The notes beneath the pieces were generated by a model that saw nothing but the letters and a program-made list of their open reading frames with translations, was not told where the DNA came from and did no database searches. DNA of 64,000 nt from Platycnemis pennipes (taxonomy: Eukaryota; Arthropoda; Insecta; Odonata; Platycnemididae): NCBI GenBank assembly GCA_933228895.1, contig OW121855.1, positions 35,044,698-35,108,697 on the forward strand, read 5' to 3'. A program made the translations under genes and the position numbers. The stretch's first letter is position 1. Every line of letters starts with the position of its first letter. This document shows positions 24,651-36,145 of this stretch, piece by piece.

Positions 24651-25039
24651 TCCTATACCTATTTTCGCTATCGTAGAGCGATTTCGATTTAGAGCGATAA
24701 AATTCTTAAAATATAATAAAAACTAATAAATAAATAGGTGATAGTCTTACCCGATAATGGCGTTCAAGTTCGAAACACGGATGACAAACTTATTTTGCAG
24801 TAAATTAAATCAGTGTCTTATAATTATAGACCAATTCCACTGTGTCATTCCGCGCATTGCCGTTTTATAATAGGCATAAAAATACAATTAGCGGAAAATC
24901 GTTGAGTCGGTGTTAATAATTTCTCCTTTTCATTGCGGGCTAAAAATTGAGAAAACAAGCGTTATATCGATATCACATGATCAATTTTAATAGATTAAAA
25001 CTGTACGTCAGAAACTAAACGGCACTCGAAATCAACTGC

Positions 25040-25135
25040 CAAAAAACGAGATTTGAACTCCTATTTACCCTGCATTCAAGCCACACGTGGTGGCTTGAAT
25101 GCAGACACGTGGTGCACCACCTGAGCGACTTCAAC
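25040..25135 (-). repeat. tRNA-like SINE head holding a 15-bp palindrome
   Basis: The minus strand has GTCGCTCAGGTGGTGCACCA (A-box-like) and GAGTTCAAATCTCG (B box). Between them CTGCATTCAAGCCAC (25070-25084) is followed after 5 nt by its exact reverse complement (25090-25104). The hairpin makes the spacing between the boxes longer than in a usual tRNA. Confidence 0.6.
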
Positions 25136-25139
25136 GCCC

Positions 25140-26620
25140 GCATCTGACGACACGATCGTGGCACTCAATGACTATTTTCACGGAGAATAAATGGATCACC
25201 ACCAGTATAATGGGATATCGCGTTAGAGAGACTGCTGTGTATTTCCAAAAGGTTTCACCCAGATTCAGGGGTATTTAAAAGAAGTAGGTGATAACAACCA
25301 CGCTAAAACATTGATGCCGTCAAGTGTACGTTTGCTAGCACGTCACCAAGACATAAGAATACATGAATACGTGAAACTCATGGCTGCGTGCAACGATGAA
25401 TACTTGTAATTTCTTGTAAATATTTTACTATGATGGACTATAAATGATCGCTTATCAGCCAATCAAGTCGATAGCAACCTCAACATTCAGCCATCTAATT
25501 GGTAGAAAACTTACCTGAGGGATCTATCAATGGAATTTAATTATCTATCTCAAGTTTTGAAAATATATATCGAATAGAATTCCCAAATAACCGTCCACAA
25601 GAATCATAATAAGCAGCCAAACTCACAGACCTATGTAAATACAGTACTCATCACCAGTTGTACAAAATATACCTCTGTTAATAAATAAAGACCACAGAAA
25701 TCTGCATCAAGGATAAATATAACTCAAACGGTAGTGAAGGCAACTTGCATCGTAATGGAAGCCGTGCAGTTGACTTCAATTCCAGAAGGAGGAAAGATTT
25801 AGAAGGGACGAAAGAGATAGATATTATATTGACTTTTAGGTTTCCAAATAATTTAATTAAATGGTTTTCTCCTGTAGGAGTCAAAGAATCAATAACAATT
25901 CATCAGTCTAAGGCCAAAGGAGCTCCATTTTATTATCCTCTTTCCAAAACTACCGCGGTTAAGTCCTTAAGGTTCCACTTTTCTGGGTGGGGTGGGGGAA
26001 CATCTGCATATTTGAAAGGCATTCCTCTGCTAGGACGATATTTTTATGGGAGACTATTTTCTACGACGACACTAACGGACTATCTCTAGGACATATATGA
26101 CGTTTGGTGGTAGTCAGGTGAGGCTGACTATGGGATTTCTTGGTCAAAGCTTCTGCCCTTAATTTATCTTATTCAAGCTTTAAACAAAGCCAATATACAG
26201 ACCCTCACGGAAATCAACCAATCTTTACAAAAGTAATTCATTTCTGCCAGAATTTCCTTGTAAGCAGGGTAAACTACAATCTGTCCTTTAAAATGCAAAC
26301 ATGGAGCACATTGTTATCCTTTCTTTCGGGCATTTTATTTAATACTGCGTTCGTCGGCGGGCGGCGTGTTTGTTAGATACTGTTTCAACTACGCTCATCA
26401 TTCCCGATGGATCATTAAATAAACCGTAAATTATTCCGTCTCCTTTAATAGCCGTTATTTACCACCTTATTTTGCCTTTATTTTCACAGAAAAGACATTG
26501 CGTGACGTAAATAAAGCGTATTACTCCTTCAGTAAACTTTCGAGGAATAGCGCGAAGGTATGAAAATGGAAAGAAAATAAGACAATTGAGAAGTATTGAA
26601 CTCGATAAGAGAAGAAATAT
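25140..26620. other. Intergenic, nothing recognised
   Basis: A 114-codon frame (25745-26089) lacks any recognisable domain and shows no splice signals that would connect it to anything. No repeat seen. Confidence 0.4.
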
Positions 26621-26623
26621 CAT

Positions 26624-27458
26624 GGGGGCGTTTACCCGGATCCAAAATCGCATTTTGTACACGAAATTGCTAGATGAAAACGAAAAACGAATTTTAGTGA
26701 AATAATTAATCTTCTAACCACAACCATTCACTCACTCACTCAGTGATTCAACCCTAAGGTTGGTTTTGATAGGTGACTGTAGAGCTCACCCCTTACTAAG
26801 CCAATGGCGTGTGAAATTCACACATTCAGGGTAAGGGGGCCAGTTCCTTTCCCTGAGCCACCTACAATTTTCTAAGAAATTCTGACATGGATTTCGTAGA
26901 AAATTGTAGGTGGAGGTGTAGATCGCGAGGATTTTAGATGGGGGTGTCCAGAAAGGCCCGGGATTTGAACCCGGGACCCTCCGGTCAGTAGCTCAGAGCT
27001 CTACCCTCTAGGCCACCACGACCCCCATCCGTTCAACTATAAATCAAAAATTAAAATAAGTAAAAAGCACCGCAGCACCGAAAAAGCTGCTTTGATAACA
27101 TTGACGTCATTTTCCTTCCGTCCTTGACTACTTTTAGGGGAAGGGAAGGGAGTGGAGGGGGCCTCTCGGAAGGTCTGCTCGCACATATCCTGTCGCAATC
27201 GCCCCTATTGGCGGAGTCAGCTCTGTCCCCCCTTTTGCGATAAGGCGAAGTAGCTTCGTGGGCTCAGTTGTGATTGGGCGAAGTCAATGACGTCAGAGGT
27301 TGCACCACGCCCACTTTTCCGAAAGGGTTAAAAACATCAGTTTTTTCGCCACCTATAACTCGAGAAGTAATTGACGGATCAAAAAACGGAAAATAAGTGT
27401 CTTTTTATTTTACAAACTCTATCAGATCCGACAATAACAAAATATGGTAAACGACCCC
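26624..27458 (-). mobile_element. MITE copy 2, interrupted by SINE-B
   Basis: Ends GGGGGCGTTTACC (26624) and GGTAAACGACCCC (27458) form terminal inverted repeats, with AT on both sides. The inside matches copies 1 and 3 except for a SINE-B at about 26740-27030. Without it the element is about 540 bp. No ORF of transposase type is present. Confidence 0.85.
26740..27030 (-). repeat. SINE-B copy 2 inside a MITE
   Basis: The best tRNA-like head of the family. On the minus strand it reads GGTGGCCTAGAGGGTAGAGC (A box), then GACCGGAGGGTCCCGGG, then the B box GGTTCAAATCCCGGG. The 3' end is CCAACCTTAGGGTTGAATCA. Flanks CATTCACTC and CGTTCAACT look like an aged target duplication, and the uninterrupted MITE at 13.4 kb has one such copy. 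Confidence 0.85.
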
Positions 27459-27655
27459 ATTGCAGAAGATAATTTGACGGAAGTAGGCCAGACAAACTGA
27501 TGATATATTTAGGGCAATACGATGTTGACGGCCATGAAAGAAAGTGGAATGTTGACTTAGCCGAGAAAGGGGCGGAAAACGATAGCCGTTAAACGGTATG
27601 ATGGAGCTGGACGCTACATCAAGCTCAAATCAACATATGTCACCACTCAATATTC

Positions 27656-27955
27656 CTAAGATATTGTTTTACGCTGCTCTTCAGTCAATTTTTTTAATCG
27701 GGTAGGCCATCCACATAGACATGATTCCACACTACTTGCTTCTATATATCTTTTACGAGGCCGTAATTTTCCATTACTTCCTTTCAATTTTCCCTCGAAG
27801 AATCTCTTAATGAGAACATCATGTTTCAAGATATAACTGATGAAGTTCTCGCGTCTACTTTTTAGTTCTTTCTTTTTTTCTACTGTATTTTGAACTTTTT
27901 CACTGTAAATGAAATTAACAAAGAAGAAATAAGTAACTATTGCCGAAAAAAACAC
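27656..27955 (-). pseudogene. LINE-B C-terminal fragment
   Basis: A 99-codon frame contains SRRENFISYILKHDVLIKRF followed by EGKLKGSNGKLRPRKRYIE, which corresponds to the LINE-B segment RRN.LIGHILRHD.L...EGKVEGRRGRGRPR.KY. Its flanks do not continue the element well, so this is an isolated truncated piece. Confidence 0.6.
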
Positions 27956-28084
27956 AATATTTATCGAATACTGTTGTGCTACTTGCTTTTTCTATCGATT
28001 ATAATTGTAACATTTTATACGTTATCCTCCATCATAGTCATCTCATCTATGGTTTCAACTCTGTACCCGCACTTGTAGGTACAT

Positions 28085-28440
28085 CGGACCAGAAGAAATG
28101 GTACAAGAACGGGGATGGAATCGTAATGAGGGTAAAGAGAAGCCCGGCGTCGGCATTGGTTTGCTCGTAAGGAAAGGCCGAGGGAACCGCAGACTGACGT
28201 TACATCCGACGGACAGAGTACTGAACACGAATTCTCTCCCCAAGGCAATAAATTGTGCGCCGGTTTACAGATGAAATATATCTTCCACTGCCAGGGTTCG
28301 AATCCGGGTCCTTGAAGTGAGAGGCTAGTTCTCTAACATGGGTGTTTTCAAGTCTGTTTCCGCTCTATTAGGCGCTTCAGACCGGGAGGGAAGGTATAAG
28401 GATGGGAATGGAAGGGAAATAGTTCTCTAACCACTGTATA
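28085..28440 (-). repeat. SINE-A copy 2, split by an 82-bp insert
   Basis: On the minus strand the head has the B box GGTTCGAACCC near 28295-28305, and the body includes GTCGGATGTAACGTCAG, a diverged form of the family core. The head is interrupted at 28338-28419 by a short element flanked by a 12-bp duplication. Confidence 0.75.
28338..28419. mobile_element. 82-bp retroposed mini-element with a 12-bp target duplication
   Basis: TAGTTCTCTAAC occurs at 28326-28337 and again at 28420-28431, directly flanking an 82-bp sequence that starts ATGGGTGTTTTCAAGTCTG and ends AATGGAAGGGAAA. The first 45 bp recur at 42484-42528. The duplication length points to LINE-type insertion. The source RNA is not recognised. 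Confidence 0.75.
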
Positions 28441-28905
28441 TTTCCTGCTCGTTGCACTTCCCACCATTTCGGTTCTTCCCGCGAGTAATTAAAAAATCGA
28501 GCGTGCAAGGGCCCTTATCTCACCTCGGGGGCGGGAGCAGGAGAGTGTTTTCCGCTCTCGCCGCTTTGATCCTTCCGACTACAAACCGGCGCCGATGGGA
28601 CCCACCCCACGTCGCTTTATCTGCGCCCGGGATGATGACACATGCAATAGAGAGCGCGCGCGCCATCTTCCGACCGTTTCGCAACCGCCCGGTACCGGTG
28701 ACTTCTTGAATTTCGTCACGCGTGATGAAACGAGGTAGATCGCGCGGGAGGGCGTTTGCATAAAAACGAAGGGCATGCAACGGGGCCCGGCCCCTAAGAT
28801 CTTCAGCGATAGGGATTGGCTGGGTGGTTACACGGCATGTATTCCTATCACGAGGGCCCGGTTTAGGATCCCGGGAGAATGGAGAGAGATTTTTCATTGA
28901 TATAC
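28440..28905. promoter_or_regulatory. CpG-rich non-coding block
   Basis: Dense CpG (for example GAGAGCGCGCGCGCCATC and CGCAACCGCCCGG) in an otherwise AT-rich region, with no repeat match and no recognisable protein. A promoter or enhancer of an unseen gene is possible; that is inference from composition only. Confidence 0.3.
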
Positions 28906-29063
28906 TATTGGTCCCGAGGGTCGATAAAAAGTAAATGAATGCACTGGTGAGCAGTTTTAGAGAAGAGGCGGAAACAGATTTTTAATTCGGGTTAGTTAGT
29001 TAGATGTTCAGGGGAGGCAACCGACAGCTGAGGTCATTTGCGCCATTTAGGATATGTGGGTAT

Positions 29064-29306
29064 TTGGGCAATGGTAGGAGTTTTCATGGCACGGAGGAAG
29101 GGTGGAGAGAAGCCTACTCTTAACGACAGGCACCAAGGGAACGACGGCTTAACGTCCTATCCGACGGACGGAGTACTGAACCTGAAATGCCCTCCACTAG
29201 GGACTAAAGTAGGAACCGGTTTGCCACTAAAAAATCCGCACTGCCGTGAATCGAACCCGGTCCCTCGGGATGGAAGGCCAGTACTCTAGCCACCACACCA
29301 ACCCAT
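29064..29306 (-). repeat. SINE-A copy 3, nearly full length
   Basis: The most complete head in the window. On the minus strand it reads GGGTTGGTGTGGTGGCTAGAG (A box), then GGCCTTCCATCCCGAGGGACC, then the B box GGTTCGATTC. The body holds CCGTCGGATAGGACGTTAAG and TTAAGAGTAGGCT, and ends in CTACCATTGCCCAA. It lacks about 14 bp of the body present in copy 1 (the CCCGGCGTCGCCATTAG part). Confidence 0.85.
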
Positions 29307-29429
29307 TCCCCTTAATTCAGGAAACAAAAGTGTGTTCCTTGCTCTATTGTGCTCCTTCGCTTACACAAGCAAAGCCATGGGCTCAAGGGAAGACATGGCA
29401 CAAGCGATGAACGAAGAAAGAAGGAAAAG

Positions 29430-29640
29430 CTAATAGAATTGCCAAGATGAGGCATTCTACCTAAGGAGGTGACTAACCTAAGAAGGTGACTAACATAAGG
29501 AGGTTCTACCTAAGGTTGTGAGGGATGTATAAGAGAGGAATTACTTTAATATGAAGAGGTTGGCCGATAGAATAATCGAGTGGAGGGCTGCGTCAAACCA
29601 ATCCTAGAATTTTTGACCGATAATGATGAAGATCAGAAGC
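29430..29640 (+). repeat. LINE-B 3' end fragment
   Basis: GTTGTGAGGGATGTATAAGAG, then ATGAAGAGGTTGGCCGATAG and GAATAATCGAGTGGAGGGCT, matching the LINE-B end at 45.7 kb, with a TGATGAAGATC tail. A local short duplication (AAGGAGGTGACTAAC-type units at 29463-29510) precedes it. Confidence 0.75.
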
Positions 29641-29879
29641 TAAAATATCGAGAGAAATATCGTGCAAGTTGCGTTCACGAGATCTGCTATCCTGGAAGCC
29701 AAGCTGAACCTTGGTCGATATACGTATTCTGGCTGTTGAGGTGACTAAACCGGCAATTAAATGTTCTAGGAACTTACATGAGAAGAACGATGTCAGACAT
29801 AGGCATATACGATATCAGACCTGGAAAAGTTAGTACTTACTGAAAGTATTCGAAATTTTGTGTTACGAAATAGATTGCC

Positions 29880-30100
29880 CTGGTGACGAATGAAGACTTC
29901 CTGAGTAGCGTGAGATGTATGTTGAAAACTATAAAGTGAAGTTGGGACAGCATAATTCTGTTGAAGACAGTTACGAAGGAAAAAGGAAACGGGAAAAATG
30001 GCAAAGGAAGATCTTGTATGATATATCTGGAGCAAGTTGTGAATAATGTAAAAGAAAAGACATGTAAATATGAATAAGGAAGCCAATAGCAGTGTTATAA
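29880..30100 (+). repeat. Second LINE-B 3' fragment
   Basis: Contains KRKREKWQRKILYD-like codons and GAGCAAGTTGTGAATAATGT, then ATATGAATAAGGAAGCCAATAG, equivalent to the LINE-B VKDVKEKNYVNMKRLADR region. More diverged than the neighbouring fragment and without the final tail. Confidence 0.5.
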
Positions 30101-33100
30101 GATGAGAACTGTGCAGAGGTTATCTTGGGGTTGATCGTTTCTATCCACCCCTTCTTCGTTCCTTGAAAAATTCCCAGCTACACTCCATTAGCCACAATTT
30201 TAAAGAGAGCAAATAGCATTCGCTATCGGTTATCTTTCCAGAAAAACTACTACTCGTCAATGACGAAAACGTCGATCCCTTTTCCATCACTCTCTTGCCT
30301 CCTAATTGGCAATTATAGAGTAAGGGCTATTGAAAAGTATAATGAGCCTCTCTTCCTAATACCTACCTTCATAAATTCCAAGATTACCTACCTAAAACCC
30401 AGAATATCCTCTTTACACTCACAAGGAAGTAGAAATTGGCAATTAGCCCCTTTCCATGATGAGGATTAGTGCCTCCATGCTCCGTACGTGCTTTCCTGCG
30501 GAAGTAAAAATTCTGAACTTTTTTTCCGAGTTTTTCAAATATTCCACGGCAATACTGCCAAAATAGTGTACCATTTCTCTGTGATATGAGGCACACAAGT
30601 TGAAGAAAGACTGTCTCATGATGAGGGCGAAGGAAACATCGCAATTCCTCTAAATATATTCAAAGTAAATTCACAGCGGCGCCTCATCGAACCGTGGTCG
30701 TGAGTTTAAAATAAATTTATTTGAGCAATTAGATTGTTCCCTTTACCCACATCTCAAATAAAACCCTCCTATTAAAGCCTGATACCGTTAACTATCGCAT
30801 GAAGAAAGCTGGAGACAGTTTTTAAGACACTCAAAATGACGCGAAAAATGCCGCAATAATAATCGGAGCAGAGTCCACCTCAGCGGAAGGCTTCTCTCGC
30901 GACTCCAAAAGCAGAAGCCAAGAGGGTCAAGGAGGAGGCGAAGCGGAGGATAAAGGATATTGACAGAGAAGAGGAGACGAGAAGTTAAGGAGGCGGTGGA
31001 GGTCGGAGGGAATGCGAGAGAGCAGGAAAAAACAGGGGGCGAAGGAGGTTTGTGTGAGGAAAAAAATGAGGGGAGAATAATGCCGCTCTCCTTGCCTCAG
31101 CGATGCACGATGCCTCCCCCATCCCCTCTCCTTTTATTACTCGAGGAGCCGCGGTTGCAATCTATCTCATGATTTACGAACCCTGGCTTGGAGCCTCGCG
31201 GAGGAGAAGACTGGGAAGCGGGTAAAAATAAAGAATGCCGAGCGGTTGGATGTCCTCCCTCCCCCCAACTCCCCATTGCCGCGCATCGCGGGCAAACAAA
31301 CGCACACACACACTCACGCATGAGCACTGTAAAAAGATCTACGCGCGTCAGGAGCCGAACGAGATCGAAGAAAATATGGAGAGTTTGAAGAAATGGCTTG
31401 AGGGCTTTCACCGCACCAGTCTTCCCCAAAGGAGAAGTTGAAGGCGACAGAAGAAAATTACCCGCTTGAAGGAAGGAGATAAAAGGAAACGGACTGCACC
31501 AAGAATGGAATAAAAAGGAACAGAAGTGTTCCATGTAACGCGATACTCTTACGTGAGAGGTTTCTAAGTTTTATTGACATTCCAACGCTAAAAGGTAAAA
31601 TGGACAAAGGCATAAATAAGATGGACTTCAAAAACTATTTATGAACACTTCCTTTAACACATGAATACTAATAGCCTTACACTATTCCGCTCTTCAGTAC
31701 TTCCTACCTCTCTTCAAAGCTACTTAATCTTCTCCTCGAAGATTGGCACTTTCTTAATTTTTGCCCTGCATCCAAGGCCTTCAACATTCTACTTCTCTTA
31801 GATTACTTATCGATCCACATCTACTGTCTCAATACATTGATCGAAGTAAACTAATTGATAAACAAGATGATTGACAATATAAATCAAATAACTTTTAGGT
31901 GAGGATTATCTATACCACAACGCAATTGTCTAGTATTTTTCTAACGCTTCGAGTATGCTTCGATGGAGTGATCCTGCATTTATTTTCAATGAATTTACCT
32001 AGCGTCTCCTTCTCGATAATATTTCTCAAGTCAGTATCAGGTCAAATCAATGATGATGTCTGTCAGTCAAAGTTAGATGATAAAATTATAAACTCGAGGA
32101 ACTGGAATTTACTAATTTTTGTGAAAGATTAGAAAATAGGTAAAATAATTAGAATGAGAACCTCCATGCTATAATTTTCATGAACTGCTCTCGCCAGAAG
32201 AGCATTAGAATCTGTTCATAAAGTTGATATTCTCACAAGCGTTATGTCATCCGCAGAACAAGTTTAGTAACGATGCCTATATGGATAATTTACTCCATAA
32301 TTTATGCTCCAAAATTACCCTTCCTTGTCATAAACGTTCTTGCTTATATGCGGTATGGTGAGTTCAGCTTGTCTGTGATAGTGGATATCCTAAAACGGTA
32401 TTTATAAATAGTTTAATATCTACCTTACACCAATTATTACCATTCATAATTACAAAAGAAAGAATTAATCCTTCTAACTTCATCAATATATATGTAAATG
32501 CACAACCGCTATCCTTATTAACTAAGGCTAATTTGAATACATACTGAAAATTGTGTCAGACAGCGCAATACTATCGTAGCATTTGCAGCCTGAGAAATCC
32601 GTTGTCAAGTATACTGTTCCTGTGTGCTATATAACCTAGCATAATCTCATGGACCCTGCTGATGAATACCAATGATTTCATTTCCAATGATGATTTCTTG
32701 GGCGGTTTCTAATTACTGGACGCGAGATATAAAAAGTGTTTCGTGAGACTACGAGAATCAAGAGCCTCGAAACATGGAAACGCTTCTGACAATGGCCTTA
32801 GCGAAACCCATATCCAAAGAATGGTGACACCGAAAATTTTACTAGCAGTGGAGGACCTCCAATGTGTTCGGATTCTTTACTCACATAACATGAAAGACAT
32901 TTATTAGCCTATAAAGGAAATGAATATTTGGTTACAGCCTCCATTCATTTCTCTTCAGCATAATTCTCCTGACGCCGTGACCTTCCCAGTTTCTTACGCA
33001 CGTATTTATTTGGTCTCTAAGAAATCGTACGAATAACTACCAAAGACGTTCTAAGGAGAGTGGGAGAAAATGATATTTAATTAGAAAAGACGAAGGAAAA

Positions 33101-35150
33101 TAAGTTCCATAAATGCGTAAACCATTTGCAAATATTTACTCATGTATTTTTTGCATCAAGCAGGAAAAGGTTCAGTTTTACGTCAGTATACATTAACAGA
33201 ATTAAGAAAATTTTTCGGATACACCTACTAGAAGTATGATCATCTAAACTGCATCGACCTATCCGTATCCTATGTCACCAATTATATTCCGATTGATCTT
33301 AGTGTCCTTGTAAAGAAAGTAATTTTAAATCTATCCACACGGGTGTTTGTTGCTAACCTTATTTTCATGCGCGAATGTACGTAATATGAGGCAGTTTTCT
33401 AAAACCGTCATCAGAAAACATTGATTTCTGATTTACCTACAAGATTATTCTGATTGTAACCTGCAGTCTGTTAGTAAATCAGAGTTCTTCTACTATGTCG
33501 TGGCACTAACAATTCAATGGTTAGATAAGAACAATTTCTCTAGTAAGTAATTGTGTGTAACATTTATAAAGTTTTTTTTTTAATTGAAGAATTTGTGTTA
33601 TGTGCACATAAGCACGAGTTTTTAAGTTAAAATCAGCGTGGTGAAGGATGCGGTGTTTTTTACCTGAAGAGACAGTGTGTGGGCCAGGAATGGAGCGTTG
33701 GACTAAATCCAGTCTGAAAAATAAAAGATTGATAGCACTATGGACTAATTAACATCCCCTAGCAATGAAATAACTTCGTTTACTCATTGAGAAAACAGTC
33801 TCGGGTGTCATTTGATGGAATTATTTCTAAACTCCGTAAGTTTTCTCAAGCAAAAACTAACAGTTCTTAAAATTATTTTTTCGTGACGGAAACAGAATAA
33901 CGGATAAAAATATTATATAAGAAATTGAGGAGTTCTTGCTTCAATAAACTTTCCGTCATTCTATGTAAAAACATGGGCTAACAAAAGACTAGAGCCACAC
34001 TATTTTTTGCTATCAATTGCCAACAAAAGACTCTCAGTACTTATCCGCGAAAAAAATTCATCAAATTCTTGTGGCGTTGAAGAATGACCTCTAAAACCAC
34101 ATTCACACAATGCTCAGGCATTCTCAGTGCTCCAGTGCTCCATCCTACCAGTGGATCCTTAGCTTTGCTCGCCGTACCTTTTCACGAACCCTCCGCCCCC
34201 ATCTTGCCTGCTACCCGGTTGAGCTTAATTGGACTAGGAGGAGCAAAAAAGAAAAGGTACAACTGGCATCTATGTATGTGTAGAAATTAAAATAGAGAAA
34301 CCCAGATATCAGGATGGCTACGAGGGAAAAAACTATCTATATGTACATATATATAAACATTAAGACCCCTTCCATCGTTAGGCAATAAAAATCCTTAAGA
34401 GTGGTCGCCGTCACAAGAAGTGAAGTCTTCAGTTTTCATCATCAACCTTTCGGCCCTCATTTTATATTTTCTTCTTTTTCTTTATCTGTTGCCCGTTTCT
34501 TTATGCCTTTTCTCGGGAGTGATGGGGTTGGTCTGGCGTACGAGAATGGGTGGGGGAAGAAATGCTGGGGGAGGGATGGATGATAAACTGGTTGCTAGGT
34601 AGAAAGAGGTAGGGAGGGAGCTGCGGAAGGTGCGGTTCAGATATAAGAAGGGTTAGATCCATCTCGATTCTCTCCCGAGAGCGGAGAGAACAGTAAAACG
34701 ATCTCCAGGGTTGGGTTGAAAGATTTGGAGGAAGGGAGCTCTCGTCTTAAATTTTTTTTTATTTTTTGTTGTCTACCAGCGAGGGACCCAAAAGCTTCGT
34801 GTTAAACCGAGTCGGTTTTCGGAACGTTAAGGTGTTCGTAAGATTGAAAAATAAAGAGAAAAAAAATAGGGATAAGTGAGGAGAGGAAAGGGGTGGCTTT
34901 AATTACACGGAATTTGTGTTGGGGGCGCCGCGATATCGCTTGTTATTGCTGCGGGGAGGGAAGGGAAGGTCAGAGTCCGCTGTCTACAGCGCACGCGTGC
35001 ACTCTGAGAACGCATCCGTACGCAAGTACTGACCAAGAATCGGACTAATTGCTTGTCAGTCTTTTAGATTGGAAATGGGTTGTGAAGAACCAAGAAAACC
35101 ACTGCACCAGGTCGGGGAGTACCCATTAAAAGTTACTAGCGAGAGAAAAC
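30101..35150. other. Long intergenic stretch, no supported gene
   Basis: A purine- and CpG-richer part at 30880-31480 and another G-rich part at 34400-35030 stand out from AT-rich surroundings. Their open frames on both strands are unremarkable. Between them (31.5-34.0 kb) I see neither repeats of the families described nor exons. Confidence 0.4.
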
Positions 35151-35179
35151 ACTATTGGCTACTAGCATTCCATTTCAAT

Positions 35180-35810
35180 TGTTAGTAATTGTGGAATTGA
35201 TAAAGGAATTAGAGCGTGAGCAAAGGACATCAGCTAGATTTGTTAAAGGCCGTTATGATAACTGTATTAGTGCAACCAGTTCAATAGAAGAACTAGGATG
35301 TTAATTACTATCACAATGTAGGTTAAAATTTAGGATTAAACATTTAAGTAAACTCGAAACCGATTTGTTAAAAGGTGACGTTAGATAGATATTAAGAACC
35401 CCTGCGCATTATGCTAAGTTTAACAGATAAAAAACATTATAGAAATAGAGTGTCGTAACGATAGATTTAAAATTCCAATTTTCCCACATACCTAGAGAGA
35501 ACACAATAGATACCGATAGATTCAAAATGACATTTCCCCCGTGCTGAGAACACGATAGGAAGCATAGCAAAAGGATAAGTTGGTGAAATATTGTTAGAGT
35601 AGTCTATAGTGCATGATGCATGTATAAATAACTAATCTCTTTATTACTATGTAGATACTAACCGTCTAGCCGCATGTGACTCTATTATCTACCATGTTTC
35701 CATGCAGTAGCTTAGTTGCATGTCAAAAGTGCATATTTGGTGATCTGCGCCCCCTACCACACACCCTCGTGGTGGCTTGCAGGGTATTTCGTAGATGTAC
35801 ATGTAGATGA
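35180..35810 (+). pseudogene. LINE-A-related element, diverged
   Basis: Broken frames give LEREQRTSARFVKGRYDNCI, then RLKFRIKHLSKLETD and ILRTPAHYAKFNR, matching the C-terminal end of LINE-A ORF2 but more diverged than the copies at 40 and 50 kb. The non-coding 3' part ends with CCACACACCCTCGTGGTGGC, then GTAGATGTACATGTAGATG. 5'-truncated and inactive. Confidence 0.75.
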
Positions 35811-36145
35811 ATAGGAAGCATAGCAAAAGGCTAAAAATTGGTAGGAAAAAATTTTTGGAGTAGGCTGTAGTGCATGAAGCATGTTTTAACATTACTAAGC
35901 CATGTGAGCTAAGGAAATGCAGATAAATATATTTAGAGAAAACTTTTCTAACCAGTAATCACTTCGTTACTATGTGGTCACAAACCATCTAGCTGCTTGT
36001 GACTCTTATACCTAGCATTTTTCCATGTAGTAGCATCATTGTAGCTCTTAATTGTTATTCAGTAATGCATGCATGGTAATCTTCCCCCCCAGCCACACAC
36101 CCACGTGGTGGCTCGCAGGGTGTTACGTAGCTGTAGATACATGTG
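35555..36145 (+). repeat. Head-to-tail duplicated LINE 3' end
   Basis: Two units both start ATAGGAAGCATAGCAAAAGG and both end in the hairpin plus a GTAG-rich tail: 35555-35810 and 35811-36145. The join lies directly after GTAGATGA. Units differ at many positions and by insertions, so the event is old. Confidence 0.8.

Noticed and set aside
26950..27030. tRNA-like cloverleaf in SINE-B
   Set aside because: Good A and B boxes, but the element continues into a body shared by three copies, so it is a SINE head.
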